64,000 nt of DNA from Rhodospirillaceae bacterium SYSU D60007 (GTDB taxonomy: Bacteria; Pseudomonadota; Alphaproteobacteria; Reyranellales; Reyranellaceae), in contig QOCQ01000001.1 in NCBI GenBank assembly GCA_003574685.1, positions 398,007 through 462,006 on the forward strand, given 5' to 3'. Every line of letters begins with the position of its first letter. Position 1 is the stretch's first letter. Of this stretch, positions 1-9,473 are shown piece by piece. A program made the translations under genes and the position numbers. The notes below the pieces were generated by a model. It had not been told where the DNA came from and did not search any database. It worked only from the letters and a program-made list of their open reading frames with translations.

Positions 1-153
1 GGTACCGGCCGCCGCTGTAGTAGGCGCAATCCCTGCCCAGCCCAGCGGCGATGAGACAGGCCCAGCGATCGTGCGCGGCTGCGCCAGGGCAGGCGTCCCA
101 AATGCCAACAGCAGGATGGCTGGCAAGAAACACAGTCGCGTCAGTTTGCTCAT
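1..153 (-). CDS. N-terminus of an exported protein, cut by the window edge
   Basis: An ATG at 153 opens 51 codons that run off the left end of the window. The start MSKLTRLCFL is followed by a hydrophobic stretch (PAILLLAFGTPALA) ending in an Ala-x-Ala signal-peptidase I site before QPRT, so the product is probably periplasmic or secreted. A weak GAG ribosome site lies about 9 bases upstream. Another frame also reads plausibly (HDRWACLIAAGLGRDC), so a frameshift beyond the signal peptide cannot be excluded. The family is not recognised. Confidence 0.5.
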   Translation of the reverse strand, partial: MSKLTRLCFLPAILLLAFGTPALAQPRTIAGPVSSPLGWAGIAPTTAAAGT

Positions 154-378
154 CGCAGCTCTTTTTATGATGGCCGCGGCCCGCTGCCCTCTGAGATTAG
201 TCCACTGTGGTTCTTAACGGCTGTTGTCCGGGGAAGATACCGGCCAGCGGGCGAACAGGCGACATGGCGTCTGGTTCTTTGTCTGGCTGTAGAGGTTGCA
301 AATGCGGCATTCCCAGCCGGGAACACGGCTGGCCGCAACGCCGTTGCTGCGCCGGATTGGGGCACTCTAGGCTGAAGA

Positions 379-840
379 ATGGCAACCGGTCGGACAATCG
401 GCGACGTGGCCGCGCATGGCACCCTCTTGCAGGCAAGCTGTCGCGCATGCGGGCACATGGCCGTGATTGACCCCCGCAGTCTGCCGGCGCGCTATCGCGC
501 GATGGCTCTTGATGCCGTTGCTTTTCGCTGCACACGCTGCGGGGCGCGCGGGGGTGTGGCAGTGCGCCAGCCGCGCTCAAAGGCTTCACCAGTAAACCCG
601 CAGCGCGTGGCGAACCTCTACGCCAATGGCGCGCATCTGGGCGCCCTGTGCAGCACCTGCCAGCCGGTGCGGCTCGTCTACTTCACGCTGGCAGAAATCG
701 CGAGCCAGCTTGGCGAGCCCGATCCGCTGGTGCGGGAAGCCGGGTGCCGTCTCGTATGCCCTCACTGCCGGGCGCCGGTGCTGCCAACTGTCAGCTCGGT
801 GTCGGCCGACCGCGTCGGTGCGAGCCGGAAGGTAGGATGA
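379..840 (+). CDS. hypothetical protein with several CxxC zinc-ribbon motifs
   Basis: A 153-residue protein of unknown function. Four Cys pairs are visible in order: CRAC (about residue 20), CTRC (about 50), CSTC (about 92) and CPHC (about 126). Such spacing fits two zinc ribbons or knuckles, as in small alphaproteobacterial zinc-finger proteins. There is no signal peptide or membrane helix, so it is probably cytoplasmic. The gene is isolated, with about 275 unassigned bases before the next gene. The start is the first ATG of the frame and has no strong ribosome site. Confidence 0.45.
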   Translation: MATGRTIGDVAAHGTLLQASCRACGHMAVIDPRSLPARYRAMALDAVAFRCTRCGARGGVAVRQPRSKASPVNPQRVANLYANGAHLGALCSTCQPVRLVYFTLAEIASQLGEPDPLVREAGCRLVCPHCRAPVLPTVSSVSADRVGASRKVG

Positions 841-1116
841 TGATAGTTAGCCAAATGCAATCCAGAATAGGCCGCCCCGGGTCCTCAGCTTGCCGTTCGC
901 TTCCACGTCCGCAGAACATGGTAAGTTGGGACAACGCTTGGATAACGGCTCGCTTCCGACGGACCGCTGGCACAACTGCCTACAACGAAGCTATCGTAAT
1001 ACGTGTGAGACATTCGAAATGGTTTGCCGGGCGCCCAAGCATGCACCCTGAAAACTATCGGATAGTCTCCCCAGCTACTCGAATAAGCTGACTCCTGGCA
1101 GTTCAGGGAGATTTCC

Positions 1117-1878
1117 ATGCCGTTCTATCAAGGGGGTGACGTTCGTGTTCGCTACGAAGAGATCGGCTCCGGCTTCCCGCTGCTGGTCACCCCTGGCGGC
1201 GGATTGAATTCGCGCATCAGCAATTGGCAGACTGCCGTTTTCAATGCGATGGAAGAGTTCAAGCACGACTTCCGCTGCATCACCATGGACCAGCGCAATG
1301 CCAATGGCGGCGACTCCGCGGGTCCGGTGCCGGTCGAGAACGCTTGGGACGCGTTCGCTGACGATCAGGTTGGGCTGATGGACCATCTCGGGATCCACGA
1401 GTTTTTCTACATGGGCTACTGCATCGGCGGCTGCTTCGCCGGCAAGCTGCTTCAGCGAGCGCCTCAACGCGTCGTGGCCGCCGTGTTCTGCCAGACTGTT
1501 GGCCATCGGCCCGAAGACCCGGACGTTATGGTTCGACACAGCCGGCAGAATTGGCTCGCGGATTTCCGAGCACGACGGCCTGAGGTGTCGACGGAGACGA
1601 TCGAGCATTATCTCCACAGCCTCTGGCGCGTGCAGCCCGATTTCCTCTACAGCGTGCCGCGCGAGTTCATCAGCAACTGCCGGACGCCGATCCTGGTCCT
1701 GCCGGACGACACGCCGTCGCATCCGCTGTCGACCTCGATCGACGTTGCATCCCTGGCACCTAACGCCGAGATCACCGTCTTCCCGTGGCGCGAGCCGCCG
1801 GAACTCAAGGCACGCACGATCAACCGTGTGCGCACGTTCCTCAAATCGCATGTACCGATGTGCAGCCCAGCGCAGTAG
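1117..1878 (+). CDS. alpha/beta hydrolase with a Cys in the nucleophile elbow
   Basis: A 253-residue alpha/beta-hydrolase-fold protein. The oxyanion region (TPGGG, 26-30) is followed by a DQRNAN turn near 58 and a nucleophile elbow G100-Y-C102-I-G104. The usual GxSxG Ser is therefore replaced by Cys. No His is seen at the usual C-terminal triad place; the closest conserved-looking one is H202 in DDTPSHP. Cys nucleophiles are known in dienelactone hydrolase, but the overall sequence looks more like uncharacterised catabolic hydrolases. A GGGAGAT ribosome site precedes the ATG. Substrate unknown. Confidence 0.75.
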   Translation: MPFYQGGDVRVRYEEIGSGFPLLVTPGGGLNSRISNWQTAVFNAMEEFKHDFRCITMDQRNANGGDSAGPVPVENAWDAFADDQVGLMDHLGIHEFFYMGYCIGGCFAGKLLQRAPQRVVAAVFCQTVGHRPEDPDVMVRHSRQNWLADFRARRPEVSTETIEHYLHSLWRVQPDFLYSVPREFISNCRTPILVLPDDTPSHPLSTSIDVASLAPNAEITVFPWREPPELKARTINRVRTFLKSHVPMCSPAQ

Positions 1879-2166
1879 CCGGCGCCACTGGTAGCCGCCG
1901 TGTGCGTTTGCAGCAGCCGCCCTGTGAAACAAGTACCGCCCGGGCGCCCTCACCGGCGTCGGACCTATCGCTGGCGACGGAAGCCGGTTCCTCGATTTCT
2001 TGGCGATCGGGAATAAGTGTCCGGTACGGACGGACGTTTCGAGCGTCGACTACATGACCAGTGTGAGGGCCGCTCGTCATGTAAGGGCAGCACTGTTGGG
2101 GCATTGCGCAGCGCGCTTGGAGGCGGGAATTCCTACGGCAGAACGCGGGCGCGCCGTACATTTCGA

Positions 2167-3642
2167 TCAAGGACGCGTAACATGGACCTTCGGGAGATCA
2201 CCACCATTCCATTTCCCGTCGATCGCCCGTTCTATCTGGGCGGCGAGTTGCAGGAGCAACCCGTCATTAGCCTGGCGCGCCTGCGCCTGGATGCCGAGCG
2301 GCAGGCCGTTGTCGTGGGACGCCAGTGGCAGCGAAATGGCGGGGATGCCGGTGAGATTGGCGAGTGGCGTGTAGGCGAAGAACCGCCAGAGATTGCTGAA
2401 CCAGTCATGGACTGATGGATTGTCACTGATCGTCAGAAACTCCTTGGTACCGATCTTCGGGGTCGGCAGGGCGGTGATAGGGGTGAGCATGATGTCCCAT
2501 TCCTCAAAGAAGGCACCGAAGCTACGGGCGGTGGTGTTGAAGACCGCCTGCATCCGTGCCCGCTCGGTGTAGGAGGTGTTGCGGCCTGTTTCCCAAATCC
2601 GGATATTTACGGGCTCCACCAGATCGGCCGGCGGCTGCTTGTGGCCAAGCGGCAAGATCAGGTTCGAGATCGTCTGCGCAAAATTGCTGATATAGCAGAT
2701 CGTTTGCGCAGCGAAGGCAGCGTGCAGGTCGACCTTGGGCAAGGCCCAGTCGACGTAATGCCCGAGACTCTCCAGGAAACGGCCGACGCGGGTGAGCTCC
2801 GCTACGATATGCGGGGTTGCGCGGTAGTCACCCCATTCGTGTGACAGCGCGATGCGCAGTGGTGCTGGATCGCGCTGGATGAGGGTGAGATAGGGCTCTG
2901 GAGGCATCCAGTACGGCATAAACTCACCTGGTGCACCGCCACGACAGCTATCGAAGAATGCCGCGGTATCCCGAACAGTGCGAGTATGGCAGCCCTGGGT
3001 GGAGACGAGTCCCGTCAGGTCAGATGCTGACGGTGCCATCGAAAAGACTCCGCGCGACGGCTTCAGTCCGATATTGCCGTTGACGCCGGCCGGAATGCGG
3101 ATGGAGCCACCGCCGTCGCTGCCATGGGATATGGGCAGCACGCCTGCAGCCACCATGGCTCCGGTGCCGGCGGAGGATCCACAGGTGGTGTAGTCCGTAT
3201 CCCAGGGATTGCGCGTGATGTAGACAGCAGGGTTCTCGGCCGAGCTGCAGCAGCCGAATTCCGGTGTTGTGGTGCGGCCGATGATGTTGAGCCCTGCCTG
3301 CCGGATGCGGCCAGTGAGGTAGCTGTCAGCCACTGCGCGGTTGCCCCGCATCAGCGGCGAGCCCATTTCCTGCAGCCGGCCCTTGAGTGTCGGGCCGAGA
3401 TCCTTCATCAGATAGGGAACGCCAGCGAAGATCCCGCGGGGGTTCATCCCGTCCCTCAGGGGCTCGGCGACGACGTCATCGAACACCTCGACCACCGCGC
3501 TCAATGCCGGGTTCGTCATGGAGATAGCGGCGGATGCCTGTCCCGCGAGCTCGGCGGGTGTCAATTCACCGTTGCATAGGCGCGCCGCAAGCCCTAGCGC
3601 ATCGTGCTTCGCCCATTCGTCCCAGCTCATTACCAAGCTCAT
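2167..3642 (-). CDS. amidase-signature family amidohydrolase
   Basis: A 491-residue amidase-signature hydrolase that cleaves an amide to acid plus ammonia. The Ser-cisSer-Lys triad can be placed: K80 in the YLMKD motif, cis-Ser S156 in CGSSAG and nucleophile S180 in DGGGSIRIPAG; the 24-residue S156-S180 spacing matches the family. Length is typical. The start at 3642 has GGTGG upstream; an alternative is Met5. Neighbours are a hydrolase and a decayed lactonase, suggesting a catabolic setting, but the substrate cannot be told from sequence (indoleacetamide, nylon oligomers and peptide amides all occur in the family). Confidence 0.9.
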   Translation of the reverse strand: MSLVMSWDEWAKHDALGLAARLCNGELTPAELAGQASAAISMTNPALSAVVEVFDDVVAEPLRDGMNPRGIFAGVPYLMKDLGPTLKGRLQEMGSPLMRGNRAVADSYLTGRIRQAGLNIIGRTTTPEFGCCSSAENPAVYITRNPWDTDYTTCGSSAGTGAMVAAGVLPISHGSDGGGSIRIPAGVNGNIGLKPSRGVFSMAPSASDLTGLVSTQGCHTRTVRDTAAFFDSCRGGAPGEFMPYWMPPEPYLTLIQRDPAPLRIALSHEWGDYRATPHIVAELTRVGRFLESLGHYVDWALPKVDLHAAFAAQTICYISNFAQTISNLILPLGHKQPPADLVEPVNIRIWETGRNTSYTERARMQAVFNTTARSFGAFFEEWDIMLTPITALPTPKIGTKEFLTISDNPSVHDWFSNLWRFFAYTPLANLTGIPAISLPLASHDNGLPLGIQAQARQANDGLLLQLAAQIERAIDGKWNGGDLPKVHVTRP

Positions 3643-3867
3643 GGCGTTCCACCACCCATTGCGAATGCAACAAGGCTAAATGAACGTTGCGACCCGTCAA
3701 TCTCGACTGATTGGATTACAGAGTAACACATGGGGACAGGGAGGCGGGCGGGTACAATCGAGGCGATGCTGCGGTCTACGACACGGCCAAAGGAATTCGA
3801 TGCAGTGGCCGGATTTCGGCGCGCCCTCGTACCTTGCCGCAATCGCGCGGTACTGCTCTAGCGTAAC

Positions 3868-4612
3868 ATGATGAACGCACTCAGGACGGTCTTCTACGCT
3901 GCGGTCGGACCGGCGCTCACGTTGTATGACCTGGATGTCGAGGCAGCGGCCCTGACACGGCGCGGCACCGTAGGGATGCCCGCCAACGTGCGATATGCGT
4001 GGCAGCACCCTGCTGGTCGCTGGCTCTATGTCGTGTCGAGCGACGGCGGTCCCGACCAACACGGCAACCACCACCTTTGTCAGTGTTTTAGACATTAATC
4101 CTGAATCGGGTGCGCTGACGTTACGGGGCGAGTCACTGAAGCTGCCAGCACGGCCGATCCATCTCTGCGTTTCCGGCGACGGCCGCTACGTCCTGATTGC
4201 CTACAACAATCCGAGCAGCCTGACGGTACACGCCGTGGCGGCGAACGGTGCTGTCGGCGAGGCGATCCCGCAGGCGCCCCTCGACACTGGCATCTATGCG
4301 CATCAGATTCGCACCACCGCGTCCGGCCGGTCGGTCATCATGGTGACACGCGGCAATGACACTGCCGAGGGCAAGCCAGAGGAGCCGGGTGCGCTGAAAG
4401 TCTGTGGCTTCGAAGGTGGCCGGCTGATCGACCGCGCCTCGATCGACCGGGTTGTGGTTATGGCTTTGGCGTGGGCCTGGCGGTGGTTGCCTTCCCGGGC
4501 TTCCGTCTCGCTATATTCTTGCTCGCGGCAATCGGCATTCCCGGCTCGTCTCCGGCACCGGCGTTATCGCACCCTGGCATTCGGCCAAGGCCGGCGCGAT
4601 GACGCAATGTAA
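3868..4612 (+). pseudogene. decayed lactonase-type beta-propeller gene
   Basis: Residues from MMNALRTVFY to WLYVVSSDGG read in one frame. The continuation (VSVLDINPESGALTL ... GALKVCGFEGGRL) is one frame over, so about one base has been gained near 4065-4080 in a run of ccacc. Both halves resemble the seven-bladed lactonase/6-phosphogluconolactonase propeller family. After about 4445 the similarity is lost in all frames, well short of the usual 340-350 residues, so the 3' half is missing. A short tail near 4640-4710 reading LRDAKALLDEL may be debris of another gene. Product presumed non-functional. Confidence 0.65.
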
Positions 4613-4765
4613 ATCTCGTACCGCATCTACGACACCTTCATTGAAGGTTCGACAGCCCGACTTAAGAGACGCCAAGGCGCTGCTCGACGAACTCGGGGAC
4701 GTAGTCTGATGTAGCCAGTAGGGGACACCCCGGTGTCATTGCCAATCGGTCACGTAGCACTGGGA

Positions 4766-5776
4766 TCAGGGTACTCTGCCGTCGCGCAGAAACGCGGTGC
4801 ATTGCGCGCATACTTCCTCGACCATGACGTCAAACGTAGCTGGTAAAGCCAGTTCCGGCCGCTGGTGAAACCAGCCGATCTGCACCATGCCCCGAATCAT
4901 GCGGAAGACCGGCACTTGTGAACGCAGTTCGTCGGTGACCGGACGAAGCGCTGCGTATCCGGCGAAGAAGGACTCTTCTATAGCTTCGAAGTCCGCCGCG
5001 TGCTGATACGGCAGAAGAGCCACAGCGATGTCGTAGGCGTGCCATCCGAAAGCGCTATCGTCGAAGTCAATTACCGTGAGCTGCTCTCCATCGCAGATCA
5101 CATTGCGCGGATGCAGGTCGGCGTGAATGAGACCATACGTTGCCGCCGAGCGGTTGTAGCCCTGCAATACACCGCGAACTCGATCTCGCGCTTCGAGGAG
5201 CAGCGATTGCCGGTCGGGTGACAGTGAGCGGTGTTCCCAAAAAGGCCCCCAGAACGGAGCCGGGCCCATCAGGCCATCAATGTCCAGCGCATGCCGCCGA
5301 AAACCTGCCGGGGGGCGCCAGGTGCTGGATTGATGGTGCATGGTAGCCGCAATGGTGCCCAGCCGAGCGTAGTAGCGCGCGACCACCCCCGTGTCGGTTC
5401 CCTCACACAGTACGTCGGCGAGCAGCGTGCCCTCGGTCCATCGAGCCAGGCCGGCGTAGCGGGATTCACCAATCTCCGGGATCTTCACGGCCGCGTATTC
5501 GGCACCGTTGCGCGTCGTGAACGGTGTCGGTACCGCAATCCCGGCAGCGCTCAAAGCGCGAATCCAGGTTCTTTCGGCAATCAACTCCTCGTGCGTATGA
5601 TACCAGGGTCGATGCAGGCGTAGAACGTAGGCGACATCGTCGCGCCAGTCCGTCACGCGGAACGTGGCGTTCTCGGAAACCGACACCAAGTCGAGGCTGC
5701 CAGGCTCGACAGCGAATGCCTGCAATGCCTCCTGCGCCGCGGGCATGAAGAGCCGCTGCGCCCGTTGCCTATCCAT
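4766..5776 (-). CDS. APH-family kinase, hydroxylysine-kinase-like
   Basis: A 336-residue aminoglycoside-phosphotransferase-fold small-molecule kinase. The catalytic loop is H218-A-D220-L-H-P-R-N225 and the metal-binding motif is IDFDD (236-240). The ATG at 5776 is chosen because it overlaps the stop of the upstream aminotransferase gene by 8 bases (AATGGATAG); the frame is open further upstream but would run into that gene. Overlap with a class III aminotransferase matches the hydroxylysine kinase/5-phosphohydroxylysine phospho-lyase pairing, so a hydroxylysine or related amino-alcohol kinase is inferred. Antibiotic inactivation is less likely given the context. Confidence 0.8.
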   Translation of the reverse strand: MDRQRAQRLFMPAAQEALQAFAVEPGSLDLVSVSENATFRVTDWRDDVAYVLRLHRPWYHTHEELIAERTWIRALSAAGIAVPTPFTTRNGAEYAAVKIPEIGESRYAGLARWTEGTLLADVLCEGTDTGVVARYYARLGTIAATMHHQSSTWRPPAGFRRHALDIDGLMGPAPFWGPFWEHRSLSPDRQSLLLEARDRVRGVLQGYNRSAATYGLIHADLHPRNVICDGEQLTVIDFDDSAFGWHAYDIAVALLPYQHAADFEAIEESFFAGYAALRPVTDELRSQVPVFRMIRGMVQIGWFHQRPELALPATFDVMVEEVCAQCTAFLRDGRVP

Positions 5777-7097
5777 TGAACTCGCGCATCGTCTCGTCGA
5801 AGGCCTCGAGAAATGCCTCGGCGTGTTGCTGCGCAAACGGCAGCGGCGGGCGGATTTTCACGATATTGCTGTGCGCACCGGCATTGCTCGTGAGAAAGCC
5901 CCGGTCCTTGAGGCGATTGACGATTGTGATCGCGCCGTCGCGGTCAGGCGTGATCCCGTCATCGCGCTCGACGATCTCGACCCCAACAAAAAGACCATGA
6001 CCGCGCACGTCTGCAATGGCGGCACAGCGCGGCTTCCGTTCGACAAGCGCCGTCTTCAACGCGCCGCCGACGTTGGCGGCGTTGTGGCGCAACCCGTCAC
6101 GCTCGATGACATCGAGCACCGCCATACCGACAGCCGCCTGCAGGGGGCTGGACGCGAAGGTGTTGAAGTAGCGCGTCTTTGCGCGAAAGCCATCCATGAT
6201 CCGCCTGCTTGCCGCTGTCGCCGCCAGTGGCAACCCGTTACCCATGGGTTTGCCGGTGACCGCAATGTCCGGCGCGAAGCCCGTAACCTCGTAGCCCCAC
6301 CACTTGCCGGTGCGGCAATAGCCTGCCTGCACCTCGTCGGCGATCACCAGCCCACCGGCGGCGCGTACGATTTCCGCTGCGCGTGCCATGAAGCCGGCCG
6401 GGATGTTGGGCAAGCCCTCGTTTGCCAGAATCGAGCACACGATCAGGCCCGCGAAGCCAGCACCGCTTTGCTCCAGGCTGAGGATCGCGGCCCGCAGCCG
6501 TTCGAGATAGGCATCGACCAGATCGGCGTCGCTGGCGCCGGGCAGGAGCGGCCGCAGTTTCTCGGGGAACGGAATGGCGCGGACGTCAGGATAGATGGTG
6601 CTGTCGGCCTCCAGGCGCGTGAGCTTCGAAACGGTTTCGCTGTTGCCGTGGTACGTGGCGTTTGTGCAGATGATGCCGCGCTTGCCCGTGGCCATGCGCG
6701 CCATCCGCAGCGCGGCCTCGTTGGCTTCCGTTCCGGAGCAGCTGAACAGCACGCATTCGATCGAGGGGCAATGCAGGGCCGCCAGTCGTTCGGCGAACGC
6801 CACGATGCCTTCATGCAGGTAGCGGCTATGAACGTTCAAGGTCGCCTGTTGGCGTCTCATTGCCTCCACGACATGTGGGTTAGCATGTCCGACGCAGGGT
6901 ACGTTGTTGTACATGTCGACATACCGTCGACCATCGGCGTCAAACAGATAGACTCCCTCACCGCGTACGATTTGTAACGGCGTACTGTAGAATAGAGGCG
7001 TGCCGGCCCCCAGGGCCCGCTCCCGGCGATCGCCCAGCGTTGTGGCGCACATGTCAGCTGCCTCGGTCATATCGCGCGTCGCTCCGAATCGTAGCAT
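5769..7097 (-). CDS. class III aminotransferase-fold enzyme, phospho-lyase-like
   Basis: A 442-residue PLP enzyme. The phosphate-binding SGTEANE lies at 121-127, the DEVQ motif at 254-257 binds the cofactor ring, and the Schiff-base Lys is K283 in TGKPMGNG. Length and motifs fit the AGXT2L branch, which includes phosphoethanolamine and 5-phosphohydroxylysine phospho-lyases as well as true transaminases. The translationally coupled kinase downstream supports a phosphorylate-then-eliminate pathway giving an aldehyde, phosphate and ammonia. Several Met codons lie near the N-terminus (1, 10, 16), so the exact start is uncertain. Specific substrate not proven. Confidence 0.85.
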   Translation of the reverse strand: MLRFGATRDMTEAADMCATTLGDRRERALGAGTPLFYSTPLQIVRGEGVYLFDADGRRYVDMYNNVPCVGHANPHVVEAMRRQQATLNVHSRYLHEGIVAFAERLAALHCPSIECVLFSCSGTEANEAALRMARMATGKRGIICTNATYHGNSETVSKLTRLEADSTIYPDVRAIPFPEKLRPLLPGASDADLVDAYLERLRAAILSLEQSGAGFAGLIVCSILANEGLPNIPAGFMARAAEIVRAAGGLVIADEVQAGYCRTGKWWGYEVTGFAPDIAVTGKPMGNGLPLAATAASRRIMDGFRAKTRYFNTFASSPLQAAVGMAVLDVIERDGLRHNAANVGGALKTALVERKPRCAAIADVRGHGLFVGVEIVERDDGITPDRDGAITIVNRLKDRGFLTSNAGAHSNIVKIRPPLPFAQQHAEAFLEAFDETMREFNG

Positions 7098-7249
7098 CGT
7101 TCGAGACCATGTGCACGGCGCACGATTTCAGCACGTTGTCAGGAAGGTAGGTTCGCGCTGAGCGGGTTCGTCGAACCTGAACATTGGAGCGAGTACCGCT
7201 TCGGTATGAGTGCTGACGCCGGCTTTTCGCCCTTGAGGAGGAGAACGTC
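7098..7249. promoter_or_regulatory. divergent intergenic region between the aminotransferase and oxidoreductase genes
   Basis: This 152-base gap separates the minus-strand aminotransferase-kinase pair from the plus-strand luciferase-like gene and must hold both promoters. A strong GAGGAGGA ribosome site sits at about 7235-7242 for the plus-strand gene. No convincing operator palindrome was found by eye. Confidence 0.4.
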
Positions 7250-8215
7250 ATGCAGATCGGTTTCAATGTGCCCACTACAGGTCCGCTGATTGAGCCGGAT
7301 AGCCTGGTCCGGATCGTCACGGAAGGGGAGGTGCTGGGTTTCGACTACATCACGATCAGCGACCACATCATGGTGCCACGCAATCTGCAGTCGAAGTATC
7401 CCTATACCGGGACCGGCGAGTTCCCGGCTGGCGCCTCTGCCGCGTGGCTTGAGCAGCTGACCACCACGGGCTTTGTCGCCGGGCTGACGAAAAAGCTTCG
7501 CTTTGTCCTTTCGGTCATGGTGGTGCCGCACCGCCCGGCCGTGTTGACCGCCAAGGTGCTGTCCACCATCGACTACCTCTCCAAGGGCCGCCTGACGCTG
7601 GGCATCGGCGTCGGCTGGTGCCGCGAAGAGTTCGAGGCAATAGGTGCCGCCCCGTTCGACGATCGCGGCAATGTGACCGACGAATGGATAGCAGCGTGTC
7701 GGGAACTCTGGTCCGCCGAGGCGCCGAAATTCGACGGCAAATATGTGAGCTTTGACGATGTGGTCTTCACGCCCAAACCGGTGCAGAAGCCGATTCCGAT
7801 CTGGGTGGGCGGGGAAAGTGCGCCGGCGCTCCGTCGCACTGTCCGCTATGCCCACGGCTGGTATCCGGTCGGCACAAACCCACAGCATCCGATGAACACG
7901 GTCTCGACCTTCAGGCAGGGGCTGGAACGCTTCCGCGGGTTCTGCAAGCACGGCGGCCGCGATCCGAAAGAGATCACACTGGCCTATCGGGTCCTCTCCG
8001 GCCCAGGCATGCGTCCACGGGGGAGCATCGAGGGCGAAGCCGAACTGTTCACTGGCGGCGACTCCGACTGGGTCGGGGATATCAGGCGGCTTCAGGACCT
8101 CGGTGTCACCTCGGTCGATGTGCGTCTGTTCGGCTATGGCGAAGCGCAGACCCTGCAGGGCACGATCGACAACATGCATCGCTTCCGCGACGGCGTGCTG
8201 TCAAAGCTCGCCTGA
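7250..8215 (+). CDS. LLM-class flavin/F420-dependent oxidoreductase
   Basis: A 321-residue TIM-barrel protein of the luciferase-like monooxygenase superfamily. The N-terminus MQIGFNVPTTG, the SDHIMVP segment, the LTLGIGVGWCREEFEA motif (about 118-133) and GKYVSFDDV are typical of the F420-dependent subfamily. GAGGAGGA is 7 bases before the ATG, fixing the start. It probably oxidises a small organic substrate with a reduced flavin or F420 in the cytoplasm. It is divergent from the aminotransferase/kinase pair and may serve the same catabolic route, which is inference. Confidence 0.88.
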   Translation: MQIGFNVPTTGPLIEPDSLVRIVTEGEVLGFDYITISDHIMVPRNLQSKYPYTGTGEFPAGASAAWLEQLTTTGFVAGLTKKLRFVLSVMVVPHRPAVLTAKVLSTIDYLSKGRLTLGIGVGWCREEFEAIGAAPFDDRGNVTDEWIAACRELWSAEAPKFDGKYVSFDDVVFTPKPVQKPIPIWVGGESAPALRRTVRYAHGWYPVGTNPQHPMNTVSTFRQGLERFRGFCKHGGRDPKEITLAYRVLSGPGMRPRGSIEGEAELFTGGDSDWVGDIRRLQDLGVTSVDVRLFGYGEAQTLQGTIDNMHRFRDGVLSKLA

Positions 8216-8487
8216 ATTCCGGAGTGTTCTCTCGGATGCTGGTCCAGGTGACCTTTCCGCTGGCCGCGGCAAACGTCATGAACCAGGCCGCGCGCACGGT
8301 GATGGCGATCGTCTGCCCGCCGTTGCTCCTTGAGCCGAAGGTCCCTGCGGCGCCCCAGAGCCTTTGAGCCTCGCCATTTTCGGACCGTCGATCGGTGCGA
8401 GGTGCACGGTGGCTACCAATGCCCGTTGATTTCGCTGCAGGCGAGGAAGCATTCGTCGCAAGCTTCCGAGAAGGCTAGTCGGAGGCC

Positions 8488-8883
8488 TCAAAGCCTTTCA
8501 ACCCCGGCGCGGGCGCAATCCTCGTCTTCTTGTGCGCTACCGCCGCCAACGCCGCAGGCACCGATCAGGACACCTTGCCGGAAGATCGGCACGGCGCCTT
8601 GGCCATAGAACATGTGGTTTCCTTCGGCCGCGGCGATGCCGCGCAAGGTCGGATGGTCGGCACGTGGCGTCAGATCGCCACTCGGGCGTCCGAAGGCGGC
8701 CGACGCCATGGCCTTGCCTTGGCTGCCGAAGGAGCCAGCCCACATGGCGCCATCCATGCGCTGAAAGGCGAGGAGGCGTCCGCCAGCGTCGCACACGGCG
8801 ATATTCATCTTGGCGCCGATCTGGACTGCCTTCTCGATGGCGCCGGCGATCACGCGATTGGCATCCGCGAGGGTGAGGGTCAT
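8488..8883 (-). CDS. GlcG/HbpS family protein (DUF336)
   Basis: A 131-residue protein of the GlcG/HbpS-like family. The core AVCDAGGRLLAFQRMDGA, the SxxKAxxAA-like segment and the C-terminal GACGVGGG are characteristic. Some members bind haem or corrinoid-type ligands and others sit in glycolate or diol operons; the role here is unknown. The start at 8883 is preferred over the upstream frame opening because AAAGGA lies 8 bases before it and the family begins at MTLTLADANRV. No signal peptide, so cytoplasmic. Confidence 0.85.
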   Translation of the reverse strand: MTLTLADANRVIAGAIEKAVQIGAKMNIAVCDAGGRLLAFQRMDGAMWAGSFGSQGKAMASAAFGRPSGDLTPRADHPTLRGIAAAEGNHMFYGQGAVPIFRQGVLIGACGVGGGSAQEDEDCARAGVERL

Positions 8884-9384
8884 GAGGTCGATCCTTTCAG
8901 GTCGGGAACTCACCAGGATGCCGTGCTCGTTGAAGCGCCGGGAAGCCTGGTCGCGCAAATACTAGTACAGCGAATGAAAGCATGGCGACCTCGATCGGCC
9001 AGGTTCAGCGGACCGATCGGCTTCGCCGCTATACGGCGTTTCGGTGGACGCCAACGCTTCGGGGCGCGCGCCGCCCACGGCGCCCGGTCGGCCGACGGTG
9101 CGAGGCTCGTCCGCGACGTTTAGATGCTCGGCAACGACGACGCCATGCGCGGACGTTGTGTTTGCCGGCAAGACCGTCGATCTAAACCTCGAGGCGGCAA
9201 ACGGGTCTTTAAGGCGAAGGTGCAGGGGTCGGTCGACGACTGAGACTACCCTCGTAAGATTGAAGCGCTGCGCAGGAATCCCCGGTCTGGGTTGGTGCGA
9301 GCCAAGTAGAGAGGGTACTCCGGCGAGATGTTACAAAATCCAGGCGGCAGCCTTGTCCAGTCAAGCGGGCAAATCGGAGACGGT

Positions 9385-9405
9385 TGGATGGCAGTTAGCC
9401 ATCCA
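9385..9405. terminator. hairpin, possible terminator-like element
   Basis: TGGATGGC and GCCATCCA form a perfect 8-bp stem around a 5-base AGTTA loop. The downstream bases (CCGCCAGATTTTCC) give only a short T run, so intrinsic termination is possible but weak. Confidence 0.3.
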
Positions 9406-9473
9406 CCGCCAGATTTTCCTAAGTACCTGATATAGCTTCAAATAGCTGATCTTACAGGGTAAATTCTCTCCCA

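Noticed and set aside
8958..9240. Possible coding remnants downstream of a GlcG-like gene
   Set aside because: No frame keeps similarity to any known protein; treated as non-coding.
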